Positions 25,445-34,458 of a stretch of 64,000 nt of DNA are shown here, piece by piece. The first letter of the stretch is position 1; each line of letters starts with the position of its first letter. Under the pieces are notes generated by a model. The model saw nothing but the letters and a program-made list of their open reading frames with translations. It made no database searches and had not been told where the DNA came from. The position numbers were made by a program, and so were the translations under genes. The stretch spans positions 289-64,288 of the forward strand of contig DDQZ01000059.1 of the NCBI GenBank assembly GCA_002343505.1, written 5' to 3'. Source of the stretch: Verrucomicrobiaceae bacterium UBA2429. GTDB taxonomy: Bacteria; Verrucomicrobiota; Verrucomicrobiia; Verrucomicrobiales; Verrucomicrobiaceae.

Positions 25445-26344
25445 TCAACTGCAAATCTCCACCGCCTGACGCAGGGAGGCCAGCTTGTCCGGCTGTTTCG
25501 GGATGAACTCCTGGCCGAGGAAACCCTTGTAACCGGTCTCCCGGATGGCTTTGACGATCGCCGGGTAGTGCAGCTCCTGCGTGCCGTCTATCTCCGCGCG
25601 TCCCGGCACGCCGCCTGTGTGGTAGTGGCTGAAAAAGGCGTGCCGGGCGCGGATGGTGGCGATGACATCCCCTTCCATGATCTGCATGTGGTAGATGTCA
25701 TACAGCAGTTTGAAATGCTCCGAGCCGAGCTTTTCACACAAGGCCGCGCCCCAGGCGCTGCGGTCGCACATGTAGTCCTTGTGGTTCACCTTGCTGTTGA
25801 GCAGCTCCATTGTCAGCGTCACGCCCAGTTTCTCCGCCAGGGGCAGCAGGCGGCGCAGGCCCGCCGCGCAGTTTTCCAGCCCCTGCTCATCGCCCATGCC
25901 GTCGCGGTTGCCGCTGAAGCAGATGATGTTTTTGAAGCCCGCCTCCGCGCTGGTCTTCATCAGCGGCTCGTAGGCCTGGACGAGCAGGTCGTGGTGCTCC
26001 ACGCGGTTGAAACCGTGCGGGATGCTGCCGATTTTTTTGCCATCCGGCCCCTGCGCCGTGGGGAAACTGACCATTGCGCAATGCAGGCCGTGCTTTTTCA
26101 ACACCGGGAAATCCGGCGGATCCAGCAGCTCCACGGACTCGATGCCAATATCCTTCGCCGCCGCGCACATCGCGTCCAGGGAGATGTCCTTGTAACACCA
26201 CTTGCAGACTGAATGGCGCAGCCCGCCCGCGCCGCCGGCGGCCCAGGCCTGCTCCCGGAGCAGAGCGGCCGCGGCGCTGGCGCCGAGCGTGGTGGAAAGA
26301 GTGCGGCGGAGGGCGGTGCGGCGGGTCAGAAGCGGCGGTTGCAT
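25445..26344 (-). CDS. Exported TIM-barrel sugar isomerase, hydroxypyruvate isomerase-like
   Basis: 299 residues with a Tat-like leader (TRRTALRRTLSTTLGASAAA). After HSVCKWCYKDISLDAMC come xylose isomerase-like barrel segments: IGIESVELLDPPDFPVLKKH, MELLNSKVNHKDYMCDRSAW, LLYDIYHMQIMEGD and FFSHYHTGGVPGRAEIDGTQ with the metal-binding Glu, Asp, His and Glu (GQEF). Hydroxypyruvate isomerase is the closest named family; the substrate is not certain. Upstream 211 bp are gene-free. Confidence 0.85.
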   Translation of the reverse strand: MQPPLLTRRTALRRTLSTTLGASAAAALLREQAWAAGGAGGLRHSVCKWCYKDISLDAMCAAAKDIGIESVELLDPPDFPVLKKHGLHCAMVSFPTAQGPDGKKIGSIPHGFNRVEHHDLLVQAYEPLMKTSAEAGFKNIICFSGNRDGMGDEQGLENCAAGLRRLLPLAEKLGVTLTMELLNSKVNHKDYMCDRSAWGAALCEKLGSEHFKLLYDIYHMQIMEGDVIATIRARHAFFSHYHTGGVPGRAEIDGTQELHYPAIVKAIRETGYKGFLGQEFIPKQPDKLASLRQAVEICS

Positions 26345-26555
26345 GAGCGCAAGCTATCCAGGACAGCGCGGCAAGTCGAGCCATCATTTCCGCCTGCCGG
26401 AAAGATCGCAAAGGCGCGGGACAACCTCATCACGCGCACGACCATGCATGAATGCGGCTGAACATGGCGGAGACATTGGTCCGCGTGGAGCGGCATCAAT
26501 TCCTGGACCCCGGCGCATGCGGCCAGCCGCAAACGCCCCGCCGTACGTTGGCGTG

Positions 26556-28028
26556 TCACCCGCGCAAGTCGTAGCACAACAGCGCCGGACCGCTTTTTCT
26601 GTCCAGACTGCGCTCGTGCTGGCGCACATAGAGCAGGCCCCGGCTGACGACCGGCATGGACCAGGTGTTCAGCGCGTAAAACAACTGTGTCCGGGCCGAT
26701 TCCTCCAATCCTGCGGCGCTCATCCTCAGCCAGTGCAGGCTGCCGGTCTCACCGAGGCAGAGAAAGTCCTCCCCGCAGCGCAGCAGATTCGCGCGCAGGA
26801 TGCTCAGACGGACCGGATTGCTCCGGCCCTGCGCCTGTGCCAGCGCCGCATCCTCCCATTCCAGATTTTTTCCCCACGCTTCCCCGCCAGTGGCGGCATT
26901 CACACAGACGAGGCGGCTGTTGTTTTCCCGCTCGCCATCCACCGCGTAAAGATGCCCCTCATGATGCACAGGCGTCATCCAGTGAACACCGATCTTCGAC
27001 GATCGCCACGCCTCGCGCGCCTTGAAGTCCGTGTCATATTCCACCATCACTCCGCCGAGCGGGCGGTTCTTCGGATAGCAGGTGGTGACAAAGACACGGT
27101 TCATGCCTGGAATGACCACTGGATTTGATGCCGTGGCGGAGATGTAGTCATCCGCGCGCCAGGGGAAGCGGTCGTGCAGCGCGCCGGTCTCCGGATCCAT
27201 GCACATGAGTCCGCCGGTCGGTGGATCACTCTCGCCTCCGGCAAAAACGAGCACCTTGGTTTTGCCGTGAATCTCCGCCAGGGTCGGCGAGGCATAACTG
27301 GCGCCCCACTCGTCCTCCACCTTCCAAACCACCGAGCCCGTTTTCAGGTCAAAGGCCGCCACGCTTACTCCCTTCGAAGCCAGCTTGCGCGCGCGCTCGC
27401 GCTTGTCCTCGAAGCTGTCGAAGGGTTCCTCCTTTCCGCCCACCTGGACGATCACTTTGCCCAGCGTGATGAGCGGCGACGAACCATGACCAAAAAAGTC
27501 CTGCGGCACATTGTAGTCTTTCCGCAGATCGCGCCTCCACAGCTCGCGGCCCGTCTCCAGGTCCAGCGCGTGCAGCATCGAAGTCACCCCCAGCACCACC
27601 ACCACGCCCTCCGCGATCACGGGGCTTCCGCGCGGACCGTTGCCAAAGCCATAGCGGTCCTGGTAGCTGATCGGATAATCAAAACTCCAAAAGCGCCGTC
27701 CGCTTTCCGGATGCAGGCATTCCACTGTCTCACGCCCCTCCAGCGCGTGGAAGATCACCAGCCGCCCGCCTGCGATGGCGGGCGAGGTGTATCCCTCTCC
27801 TGTTTCCACCCGCCAGAGCAGCTTGGGCCCGCCGGACGTGAAGTCTTTCAGCAGCGGCTTTTCCGTCGTCGAGGCGTCGTCCGACGGGCCGAGAAAACGA
27901 GGCCAGTCCGTGGTCACAGCGTCCTTTGCCAAAGGCGAGGGCGCGGAGAAGTGGGTCAGACGGTCAAAGGATTCCTGCCCGGTGACGAGCAGCGGCAGGA
28001 GAAGCAGAGCGGTCCATGAATTGCGCAT
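26556..28028 (-). CDS. PQQ-type beta-propeller protein
   Basis: 490 residues from ATG 28028 with a signal peptide (MRNSWTALLLLPLLVTGQES). Propeller blades repeat the pattern A-x-D-x-x-T/G-x-x-x-W (ALDLETGRELWRRDLRKDYN, AFDLKTGSVVWKVEDEWG, CMDPETGALHDRFPW, CVNAATGGEAWGKNLEW). No PQQ-binding residues can be confirmed, so it may be a structural or sensing protein in the periplasm rather than a dehydrogenase. Very common type in Verrucomicrobia and Planctomycetes. Confidence 0.88.
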   Translation of the reverse strand: MRNSWTALLLLPLLVTGQESFDRLTHFSAPSPLAKDAVTTDWPRFLGPSDDASTTEKPLLKDFTSGGPKLLWRVETGEGYTSPAIAGGRLVIFHALEGRETVECLHPESGRRFWSFDYPISYQDRYGFGNGPRGSPVIAEGVVVVLGVTSMLHALDLETGRELWRRDLRKDYNVPQDFFGHGSSPLITLGKVIVQVGGKEEPFDSFEDKRERARKLASKGVSVAAFDLKTGSVVWKVEDEWGASYASPTLAEIHGKTKVLVFAGGESDPPTGGLMCMDPETGALHDRFPWRADDYISATASNPVVIPGMNRVFVTTCYPKNRPLGGVMVEYDTDFKAREAWRSSKIGVHWMTPVHHEGHLYAVDGERENNSRLVCVNAATGGEAWGKNLEWEDAALAQAQGRSNPVRLSILRANLLRCGEDFLCLGETGSLHWLRMSAAGLEESARTQLFYALNTWSMPVVSRGLLYVRQHERSLDRKSGPALLCYDLRG

Positions 28029-28115
28029 GAGCACAAAGGCTAGGCCGCGTTGGAAAACATCAAGCGCGCTCTTGCCCGCCCAGCCCGTGGTGCAGGGCGG
28101 CCAGGGTGCGATTCA

Positions 28116-28667
28116 TCACACCCGCCTGGATTCGCGCTGGAGGACGGTGGCAGCTTCGGCATTCTGGAAATGAGCGATGCCGACTGCAAGCGCGTCGGCG
28201 GCATCGGCTGGCGGAGTCTCGCGCAGGCGGAGCATGGAACGGATCATGAAAGCGACCTGGTCTTTCTGCGCGGCGCCGCGGCCGACGGCGGCCTGCTTCA
28301 CCTCGCGCGGCGCGTATTCATAAATGGGCAGGCCGTGCTCGGCCGCGGCGATGAGGCATGCGGCGCGGGCGGTGCCCAGGACGATGGCGGTCTTGTAGCT
28401 CTGGACAAAGATCGTGGTCTCAATGGCGCAGACTGCGGGCTGATGCACGCGGATGACATCGCTGAGCTGCTCGCGAATGGCGACGAGGCATCCGGAGTGG
28501 AGCAGCTTCGGCGGATTGGAGATGACTCCCCAGGCGAGGGCGCGGAGGTCGCGCCCGTTTTTTTCGAGCACGGCCCAGCCGGTGTTGCGCAAAGCGGGAT
28601 CCAGCGCGAGCAGGCGCGCGGATGCGGCTGGCGGGGCGGCGACCGTGCTGGCGGTGGAGCGCGGCAT
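28116..28667 (-). CDS. ruvC: Crossover junction endodeoxyribonuclease RuvC
   Basis: 183 residues. The RNase H-fold core has the four acidic residues in LLALDPALRNTGWAV, CAIETTIF and ADAADALAVGIAH. It resolves Holliday junctions together with RuvAB. A Ser/Ala-rich 15-residue N-terminal extension precedes the usual start. The start codon is directly next to the stop of the DoxX gene, so the two are co-transcribed. Confidence 0.93.
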   Translation of the reverse strand: MPRSTASTVAAPPAASARLLALDPALRNTGWAVLEKNGRDLRALAWGVISNPPKLLHSGCLVAIREQLSDVIRVHQPAVCAIETTIFVQSYKTAIVLGTARAACLIAAAEHGLPIYEYAPREVKQAAVGRGAAQKDQVAFMIRSMLRLRETPPADAADALAVGIAHFQNAEAATVLQRESRRV

Positions 28668-29156
28668 TTACCAGCCTTTCTTCTTTTTCGAGGCTCCCCA
28701 GTTTTCCCCGATGTGGAAGAGCTTGTCGAGGGAGACGGCGCCGGAGCCAAAGAGTAGCAGCGTGAAGGCGGCGAGAAGATAAAGCCAGCCGGCCTCGACA
28801 TGAATGGCACCTTTTTCCCCGGCGAAAATGATGAACGCGCCGACGCAGGGCAGGAAGATGAAGGCGAAAAGGCGGGTTAGGAAGCCGGTGATCCAACTCA
28901 ACGCGACAGCCCCAAGCACGATGGCGGAGGCGGGGGCGAGCAGGGTGGGCCAGGGCAGCCCGGCACCGTTGAAATGGTTTACCCATTCCCAGGGCTGCTC
29001 TTCCCAGAGGAAGTCATAAGCGGAGTGAAGGGCTGCCCAGGCGTGGTATTTGAGGAGCAGAAGGCCCGCGCCAACACGGAGGATGACGATGGATTTGAAA
29101 AGGCTGCTCCAGGGGTTTGGGTTGGCGTCGGGATTGCCCCCGATGTGTTCGATCAT
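28668..29156 (-). CDS. DoxX-family integral membrane protein
   Basis: 162 residues with four probable membrane helices (about 22-42, 70-92, 95-113, 122-140). The pattern LFKSIVILRVGAGLLLLKYH and the C-terminal WLYLLAAFTLLLFGSGAVSLD resemble DoxX/DoxD-like quinone or terminal-oxidase-associated proteins. A lysine-rich tail (ASKKKKGW) is cytoplasmic. It is followed by ruvC without a gap and preceded by the polysaccharide-export lipoprotein (6 bp), so it forms part of an operon. Confidence 0.8.
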   Translation of the reverse strand: MIEHIGGNPDANPNPWSSLFKSIVILRVGAGLLLLKYHAWAALHSAYDFLWEEQPWEWVNHFNGAGLPWPTLLAPASAIVLGAVALSWITGFLTRLFAFIFLPCVGAFIIFAGEKGAIHVEAGWLYLLAAFTLLLFGSGAVSLDKLFHIGENWGASKKKKGW

Positions 29157-29162
29157 GACTGG

Positions 29163-29846
29163 TCAGAGGTCTGTGGAAAGATGGATGATGTCGCCCGGCT
29201 CCGGCTCGGTGCTGTCTGCGGCTTCAAGGCTGGGAAAATAGCGGCTGTGGCCCTCGCGGATGAGATAGACGCCGCGATTGGCAGAGCCCAGCCTGCGACC
29301 GCCGGCGACAGTGACTGCCTGCTTGACGGTCATTTTTTCCCAGGCGGGGATGTATTCGTCCTTGATGACATCGCCCGTGATGGCGACGAGAGGGAGGTCT
29401 TCGACGGAGAGAATGTGGACGGTGACCGCACGGCTGATGCGGAGGCCGACGCGGAAAGTGGTGGCTACGGCCTCGGCGGCCTTGGGAAGCTCAAGCCCGC
29501 CGACACGGGCGGAGCCGACTCCCGGGAAGGCAACGACACCCTTTTCATCCACCATCACAACACCGTTGTAGATGCGCTTGGTGGAGCGGGAGCCTTCATA
29601 CACATGCAGGCGCAGGGTGTGCCCGTAGCCGAGCGTCTGGCGGGAGTTGAAGGGGACCTTGGGATCTTCGACGCTGGCCGTGTCGCTCTCCGGCATTCCC
29701 GGAAGGATGGTGGCGATCTTTTTCAAACCGGAAAAAGATGGCAGCGGCGGCGCGGGGATGCGGCTGAGGTCCGGAGTGAGTTTTTTGACCGTCGAGCAAG
29801 CCCCGAGCAGAATCAGGGCGGGCAGCAGTTTTGAAAAGCGCGTCAT
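29163..29846 (-). CDS. Polysaccharide-export lipoprotein (Wza/SLBB-like)
   Basis: 227 residues. A lipobox (LLGACS) follows the signal peptide, so it is a predicted lipoprotein. Residues about 65-150 form the Poly_export domain (TLGYGHTLRLHVYEGSRST, GVVMVDEKGVVAFPGVGSAR, LPKAAEAVATTFR), followed by an SLBB-like part (VAITGDVIKDEYIPAWEKMT, VAGGRRLGSANRGVYLIREG). It probably belongs to a polysaccharide secretion system whose other parts are not in the window. Confidence 0.82.
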   Translation of the reverse strand: MTRFSKLLPALILLGACSTVKKLTPDLSRIPAPPLPSFSGLKKIATILPGMPESDTASVEDPKVPFNSRQTLGYGHTLRLHVYEGSRSTKRIYNGVVMVDEKGVVAFPGVGSARVGGLELPKAAEAVATTFRVGLRISRAVTVHILSVEDLPLVAITGDVIKDEYIPAWEKMTVKQAVTVAGGRRLGSANRGVYLIREGHSRYFPSLEAADSTEPEPGDIIHLSTDL

Positions 29847-29968
29847 GGAGCGAAGGTAAAATCAGGATTCGCATGATGGACGCCCTGCCTGGAAATGACA
29901 AGGCCAACGTCAAAGACGCCGGCCTTTGATTCTGGACATGCCTGACTGACGCAAAAAGAAACTGCCTC

Positions 29969-30175
29969 TCAGGCTGCCAGTTTGAGCATGCCGTCATTCA
30001 CAAGATGACGGGCAAGCGCGGGATCGCATTGGACGATCTCCCGTGCGAGTATTTCCAGCTTGGTCTCGGATTTCCATGCCTCCGGGCGGGAGCGGTCGGC
30101 ATCCTCGGTTTCGATGCTCATCATCACATGGAAAAGCAAGACATCGGCCAGAGTGTCGGGTTGCATTGTGTTCAT
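29969..30175 (-). CDS. Small hypothetical protein downstream of RHH-like gene
   Basis: 68 residues, MNTMQPDTLADVLLFHVMMS at the start, with a helical C-terminus (KLEILAREIVQCDPALARHL). No family was recognised. It begins 11 bp after the 78-residue gene upstream, implying an operon. A toxin-antitoxin role is possible by arrangement only. Confidence 0.5.
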   Translation of the reverse strand: MNTMQPDTLADVLLFHVMMSIETEDADRSRPEAWKSETKLEILAREIVQCDPALARHLVNDGMLKLAA

Positions 30176-30186
30176 AGGGTGCGAGG

Positions 30187-30423
30187 TTAGGCGGCCAGCG
30201 GAACGGCGACGACTTCACCGTCTTGAAGTATGAATTTTTTCAGATCCAGTTTCTTGTCCGAGATCTTCCACTCAATGGCCTCGCTAATGAGGACGCGGGC
30301 CGCTTCAGCGGGGCTGCTGCCGTATGATCCCCGCATCACCAGATCATCAAGATACATCCTGATCTGCGGAGTGACCGCGATCGTCATGGGGATGGTCTCA
30401 AAAGTGTTGGTGGGGCGAGCCAT
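30187..30423 (-). CDS. Ribbon-helix-helix-like small protein
   Basis: 78 residues from ATG 30423. The middle TIAVTPQIRMYLDDLVMRGS followed by SPAEAARVLISEAIEW has the strand-helix-helix layout of CopG/ParD-type DNA-binding antitoxins. The C-terminus holds KKFILQDGEVVAVPLAA. Paired with the 68-residue gene 11 bp downstream. DNA binding is inferred from layout; family not confirmed. Confidence 0.55.
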   Translation of the reverse strand: MARPTNTFETIPMTIAVTPQIRMYLDDLVMRGSYGSSPAEAARVLISEAIEWKISDKKLDLKKFILQDGEVVAVPLAA

Positions 30424-30475
30424 TGACGGGAGCTGAAAATTAAAACCGGATTTAAATGTGATTAAAATGCAAACC

Positions 30476-30505
30476 ACCACTTCCCGCAAGCGCGAAGTGG
30501 TTTTT
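30476..30505 (+). terminator. Hairpin with T-run, orphan rho-independent terminator
   Basis: ACCACTTC (30476-30483) pairs with GAAGTGGT (30494-30501), with an inner CGC/GCG, followed by TTTTT. It is oriented to end plus-strand transcription, but no plus-strand gene precedes it within 1 kb. It lies in the divergent region 30424-30616, which is otherwise AT-rich and probably holds promoters for the genes on either side. Confidence 0.5.
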
Positions 30506-30616
30506 ATCGGTTAATAATGACGTTATAATTTCCAGGTATTTAACTTAGCTTAAATAAAAGGGAGATTTTCAGGATGCGGTGCCCTGTTTCCCGACTTTGT
30601 ATGCCCGCCTGCCACC

Positions 30617-31327
30617 ATGAAGATCCATCTGCTCTCCGCCGCCCTGCTCACACTCTCCGGACTCACCGCCTGCAACAAGCCTGCTGAAACCGCAGGCGCG
30701 CCAAGCGCCGCTGAAGGCTGGGAAAAATGGTTCGTCAACGATCTCGGCGACGCCCAGATCGTGAGCGGCACGGCGACTTACACCGTGGAAAACGGCGTGC
30801 TCACCGGCACCACCACCGAGGGCAGCCCGAACACCTTTTTGATCAAGGGTCCGTTCAAGGATTTCGAACTGCAGTTCGAAGTGAAGGTGGACGACGAGTT
30901 GAACTCCGGCGTGCAGGTGCGCAGCAAAGTGGCCAAAGAGGGCGACCCGGTGCTCGAGGGCAGCAAGAGCGGCAAGCCGCCGCCTCCCGGACGTCTTTAC
31001 GGCCCGCAGTGTGAGATCGCCATCAACGGCACGGCGGGTGATTTTTATGACGAGGCCCGACGCGGCACCTGGTGGAGCATTCTCACCGGCACGGAGGCGG
31101 TGCGCACCGAAGAAGCGAAGGCGGCTTTCAAGAAAGGCGAGTGGAACCGCTACCGCATCGTGGTGAAGGGCGACCACTACCAGAGCTTCGTCAACGAAGT
31201 TAAGACCGCCGACTTCAAGCAGCCCGGCGACCCCGAAGGCCACATCGGTTTCCAGGTGCATGGCATCAAAAAGGAAACCGGCCCCTACAAGGTGCAGTGG
31301 CGCGAGGTGAAGTTCAAAGCGCTCTGA
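30617..31327 (+). CDS. DUF1080 lipoprotein (3-keto-disaccharide hydrolase-like)
   Basis: 236 residues: lipobox LTACN after a 19-residue signal. The DUF1080 jellyroll is recognisable in TYTVENGVLTGTTTEGSPNT, FKDFELQFEVKVDDELNSGV and QVRSKV, with YGPQCEI and GHIGFQVHG further on. Members include 3-keto-glycoside hydrolases; the activity is not provable here. Followed 57 bp later by DUF1501, a common neighbour. Confidence 0.88.
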   Translation: MKIHLLSAALLTLSGLTACNKPAETAGAPSAAEGWEKWFVNDLGDAQIVSGTATYTVENGVLTGTTTEGSPNTFLIKGPFKDFELQFEVKVDDELNSGVQVRSKVAKEGDPVLEGSKSGKPPPPGRLYGPQCEIAINGTAGDFYDEARRGTWWSILTGTEAVRTEEAKAAFKKGEWNRYRIVVKGDHYQSFVNEVKTADFKQPGDPEGHIGFQVHGIKKETGPYKVQWREVKFKAL

Positions 31328-31384
31328 GCTTCCTTGTTCCCGGCCCGCTAGATCGCCGTGTCGCGCGGCGTAGTCTGGCGCATC

Positions 31385-32830
31385 GTGAGCACATTTCCCC
31401 TCGACCGCCGCCAATTTCTTTCCGGTGCCTATGGCATGGGCACGATCGCCCTGGCTACCCTGCTCCAGGAGCATGGCCTCCTTGCCAACCCCGCTCTGGC
31501 GGGAGCGCAGCGGCACTTTGACCTGACTCCGAAGCCGGCTCACGGCTTTGGCCGCGCCAAGGCGATGATCTCCATGTTCATGCAGGGAGGTCCCAGCCAC
31601 ATTGACCTCTTCGAGCCAAAGCCGGAACTGGTGAAACTGGACGGCAAGGATTTCCCTGGCGAGGTGAAATACGATGACGCAGCCGGTGCGAGCCGGGAAG
31701 TCATGGGACCGCAGTGGAAGTTCAAACCTCACGGGCGGAGCGGCATCGAAATGAGCGAGCTGGTGCCTCACATGGGAGGCATCGCGGATGAAATGACGCT
31801 CATCCGCTCAATGCACACCGGGGTCAACAACCACGGCCAGTCCATTTACGCGCTGATGAACGGCCAGATCGTCGGCGGCAGGCCCACCCTGGGGAGCTGG
31901 ATCACCTACGGCCTCGGTTCGGAAAACCAGGACCTCCCCGCTTATGTGGCGCTCACCGACCCGCGCGGGCTGCCGGTGCTGGGCGTGGACAATTTCAGCA
32001 ACGGCTGGCTGCCCTCGGTTTACCAGGGCACCGTCATCCGGCCCAAGGAGCCGCGCATTTTGAATCTCGATCCTCCCATGTCCCTCAAGGGCGAGGCGCA
32101 GGAGCGCTACTTGAATTTCGTCCAGCGCCTGAACCGCGACCACGCCGACGCCCGCCCCGGTGAGACCGATCTTGAGGCGCGCATCCAGAGCTTCGAACTG
32201 GCCGCGCGCATGCAGACCGCCGCAAAGGAGGCCATGGACATCAGCCAGGAAAGCGAGGCCACCAAAAAATTCTACGGCATTGACAAGCCGGAGACGCAGG
32301 AGTTCGGCACACGCTGCCTGCTGGCCCGCCGCCTTGTCGAGCGCGGCGTGCGCTTTGTCTCCATCTTCACCGGCAACCAGACGTGGGACCACCACAGCAG
32401 CATCCTCAAAAGCCTGCCCGCGGCCTGCAAGCAGGTGGACCAGCCTGCGGCGGCGCTGGTCATGGACCTCAAACAACGCGGACTGCTCGACACCACCATC
32501 GTCCACTGGGGCGGCGAGATGGGCCGTCTTCCCGTCATCCAAAACCGCGCCGGTGCGAAGGGCCGGGAATCGGTCGGGCGCGACCACAACACCTACGGCT
32601 TCAGCATGTGGGTGGCGGGCGGCGGCTTCAAAGCCGGCCATGCGCACGGCGCCACGGACGAGTTCGGCCACCATGCCGTGAAGGACGTGGTCAACCACTA
32701 CGACTACCACGCCACCGTCCTGCACCTGCTGGGTCTCGACACAAAAAAGCTCAGCTACAAGCGCAACGGCGTGGAGCAGGTGCTCGTGGAAAACCCGCAG
32801 GCCCGTGTCGTCACCGGGCTGCTGGCTTGA
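31385..32830 (+). CDS. DUF1501 secreted protein
   Basis: About 481 residues from GTG 31385 (a GTG at 31358 is an alternative). Tat-like leader (LDRRQFLSGAYGMGTIALAT). Typical DUF1501 segments: MFMQGGPSHIDLFEPKPELV, RSGIEMSELVPHMGGIADEM, IVHWGGEMGRLPVIQN and VGRDHNTYGFSMWVAGGGFK. It is a second paralogue of the gene at 19056, here coupled with a DUF1080 lipoprotein instead of DUF1553. Confidence 0.92.
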   Translation: MSTFPLDRRQFLSGAYGMGTIALATLLQEHGLLANPALAGAQRHFDLTPKPAHGFGRAKAMISMFMQGGPSHIDLFEPKPELVKLDGKDFPGEVKYDDAAGASREVMGPQWKFKPHGRSGIEMSELVPHMGGIADEMTLIRSMHTGVNNHGQSIYALMNGQIVGGRPTLGSWITYGLGSENQDLPAYVALTDPRGLPVLGVDNFSNGWLPSVYQGTVIRPKEPRILNLDPPMSLKGEAQERYLNFVQRLNRDHADARPGETDLEARIQSFELAARMQTAAKEAMDISQESEATKKFYGIDKPETQEFGTRCLLARRLVERGVRFVSIFTGNQTWDHHSSILKSLPAACKQVDQPAAALVMDLKQRGLLDTTIVHWGGEMGRLPVIQNRAGAKGRESVGRDHNTYGFSMWVAGGGFKAGHAHGATDEFGHHAVKDVVNHYDYHATVLHLLGLDTKKLSYKRNGVEQVLVENPQARVVTGLLA

Positions 32831-32851
32831 GCACCCGCCCCCTGCCGGATC

Positions 32852-33796
32852 TCAACCCTGCGCCGCGCCTGCCTGGCGGGTGCGGTCGAGCAAGGTGCCG
32901 AGACCGGCCACCACACCGCCGATGTCACTCAAGTTCGAGGGGATGATCATTGTGTTGGTGTGCTGCGCCAGCCTGCCAAACTCCGTCACATACTGCTCAG
33001 CCACGCGCAGGCTCACCGCATCCTTGCCGCCGGGGGTGTTGATCGCCTGGGCGATGAGGGCGATGCCCTGCGCCGTGGCCTGGGCCAGCAGCTCAATCTC
33101 CCTTGCCTTGCCCTCCGCCTCATTGATCTGGCGGATTTTCACAGCCTCCGACTGCTTGATGGCCTCCTGCTTGTGCCCTTCGGCCACATTGATGCGCGCC
33201 TCGCGGTCCCCCTCCGACATGGCCACCTGCGCGCGCCTCTCGCGCTCGGCGCGCATCTGCTTCTCCAGCGCGTCCTTCACCGACTGCGGCGGGTTGATGT
33301 TGCTGATCTCGTAGCGCATCACCTTCACACCCCAGGGCTCGCACGCCTTGTCCAGGGCATCCACGATGTTGGCGTTGATGTTGTCCCTCTCCTCGAAGGT
33401 GCGGTCCAGCTCCATTTTACCAATCTCAGAACGCAAGGTGGTCTGCGCGAGCTGCGAGGCGGCCATGAAATAGTTGGTGACGCCGTAGGTCGCCTTCGCC
33501 GGATCGAGCACCTGCAGGAAAAGCACGCCGTCTATCTCGATGGCGATGTTGTCCCGCGTGATGCACATCTGCGAGGGCACGTCTATGACCTGCTCCTTGA
33601 GCGAGTGCTTCGCCACCACGCTGTCGAGAAAGGGGATCAGAACATGGAAGCCCGCGTCCAGGGTGCGCGAGTATTTGCCGAGGCGCTCCACGACGAAGGC
33701 GTTGCGCTGGGGCACCACGCGGGCGCCTTTGAGCACGGCGATGACGACGATGGCGGCGAAGCCGAGTCCGACGAGGGTGCTGAATTCGAGGATCAT
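32852..33796 (-). CDS. SPFH/Band 7 membrane protein (paraslipin-like)
   Basis: 314 residues: one N-terminal membrane helix (1-23), then the Band 7 domain (VVPQRNAFVVERLGKYSRTL, HVLIPFLDSV, VLDPAKATYGVTNYFMAASQ), a coiled-coil region rich in Glu, Arg and Ala (RAERERRAQVAMSEGDREAR, GKAREIELLAQATAQG), and a hydrophobic end. Homologues form membrane microdomain assemblies. Follows the NfeD gene by 50 bp, the usual SPFH-NfeD pairing. Confidence 0.93.
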   Translation of the reverse strand: MILEFSTLVGLGFAAIVVIAVLKGARVVPQRNAFVVERLGKYSRTLDAGFHVLIPFLDSVVAKHSLKEQVIDVPSQMCITRDNIAIEIDGVLFLQVLDPAKATYGVTNYFMAASQLAQTTLRSEIGKMELDRTFEERDNINANIVDALDKACEPWGVKVMRYEISNINPPQSVKDALEKQMRAERERRAQVAMSEGDREARINVAEGHKQEAIKQSEAVKIRQINEAEGKAREIELLAQATAQGIALIAQAINTPGGKDAVSLRVAEQYVTEFGRLAQHTNTMIIPSNLSDIGGVVAGLGTLLDRTRQAGAAQG

Positions 33797-33846
33797 GGTG
33801 GGTGGGTGTGCTTGGGTTTGGATGAGACGGGAAAAATCAGCGCGGG

Positions 33847-34290
33847 TCAGCGCGGGCGGACGACGAGTTGCAGCCCCTCGCGCCCCACGATCACCGCGGA
33901 GTCGCCGGGCTTCAGCGCGCCGATGCCGCGCGCGTTCCAGTGGGCGCCTTTGAACTCGACCTTGCCCGGCTGGTCGGGAGTGATGGCCGTGACCACGCGC
34001 GCCTCCTTGTTGAGAAATTCCTCGTCCGTTTCACGGGCGTCACCGTTCTTCGACATGCCCATGAACCAGTCCTTGCACAGGTTCCGCAGCCCCAGCAGAA
34101 AGACCACCGACGCCGCCGAGAAGACCCCCATCTGCCCGCCCAGCGTTGGCGTCCAGCCCAGCCAGGTTGTCAGGGATGCGGCCCACGCCCCCATGCCGAT
34201 AAAGACGATGATCACACCCGGCGCGGCAAATTCCAGGAGCACCAGGACGAGTCCGGCGAGAAACCAGAGGACATAAGGTTCGGCAATCAT
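33847..34290 (-). CDS. NfeD-family protein
   Basis: 147 residues from ATG 34290. Two or three membrane helices (about 5-70: VLWFLAGLVLVLLEFAAPGV, VFSAASVVFLLGLRNL) are followed by an OB-fold-like C-terminus (VVTAITPDQPGKVEFKGAHW, GDSAVIVGREGLQLVVRPR). It is the short NfeD form without the ClpP-like protease domain. NfeD proteins act with the SPFH partner encoded just downstream. Confidence 0.85.
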   Translation of the reverse strand: MIAEPYVLWFLAGLVLVLLEFAAPGVIIVFIGMGAWAASLTTWLGWTPTLGGQMGVFSAASVVFLLGLRNLCKDWFMGMSKNGDARETDEEFLNKEARVVTAITPDQPGKVEFKGAHWNARGIGALKPGDSAVIVGREGLQLVVRPR

Positions 34291-34458
34291 GACGCGCCGA
34301 GACTCCTGGATTCCCTCCCCGCCGGCAACTACAACTTTCCCCCGAAATTGGAACCAGCGCGCCCCGCCGAAACCGCCCCCACCCCTCATGCCATCCCGCG
34401 TGCGGCACGGCTCAAATTAAGCCGTTGCCAGCCGCGCACCCTCTCCTACAATCGCCGC

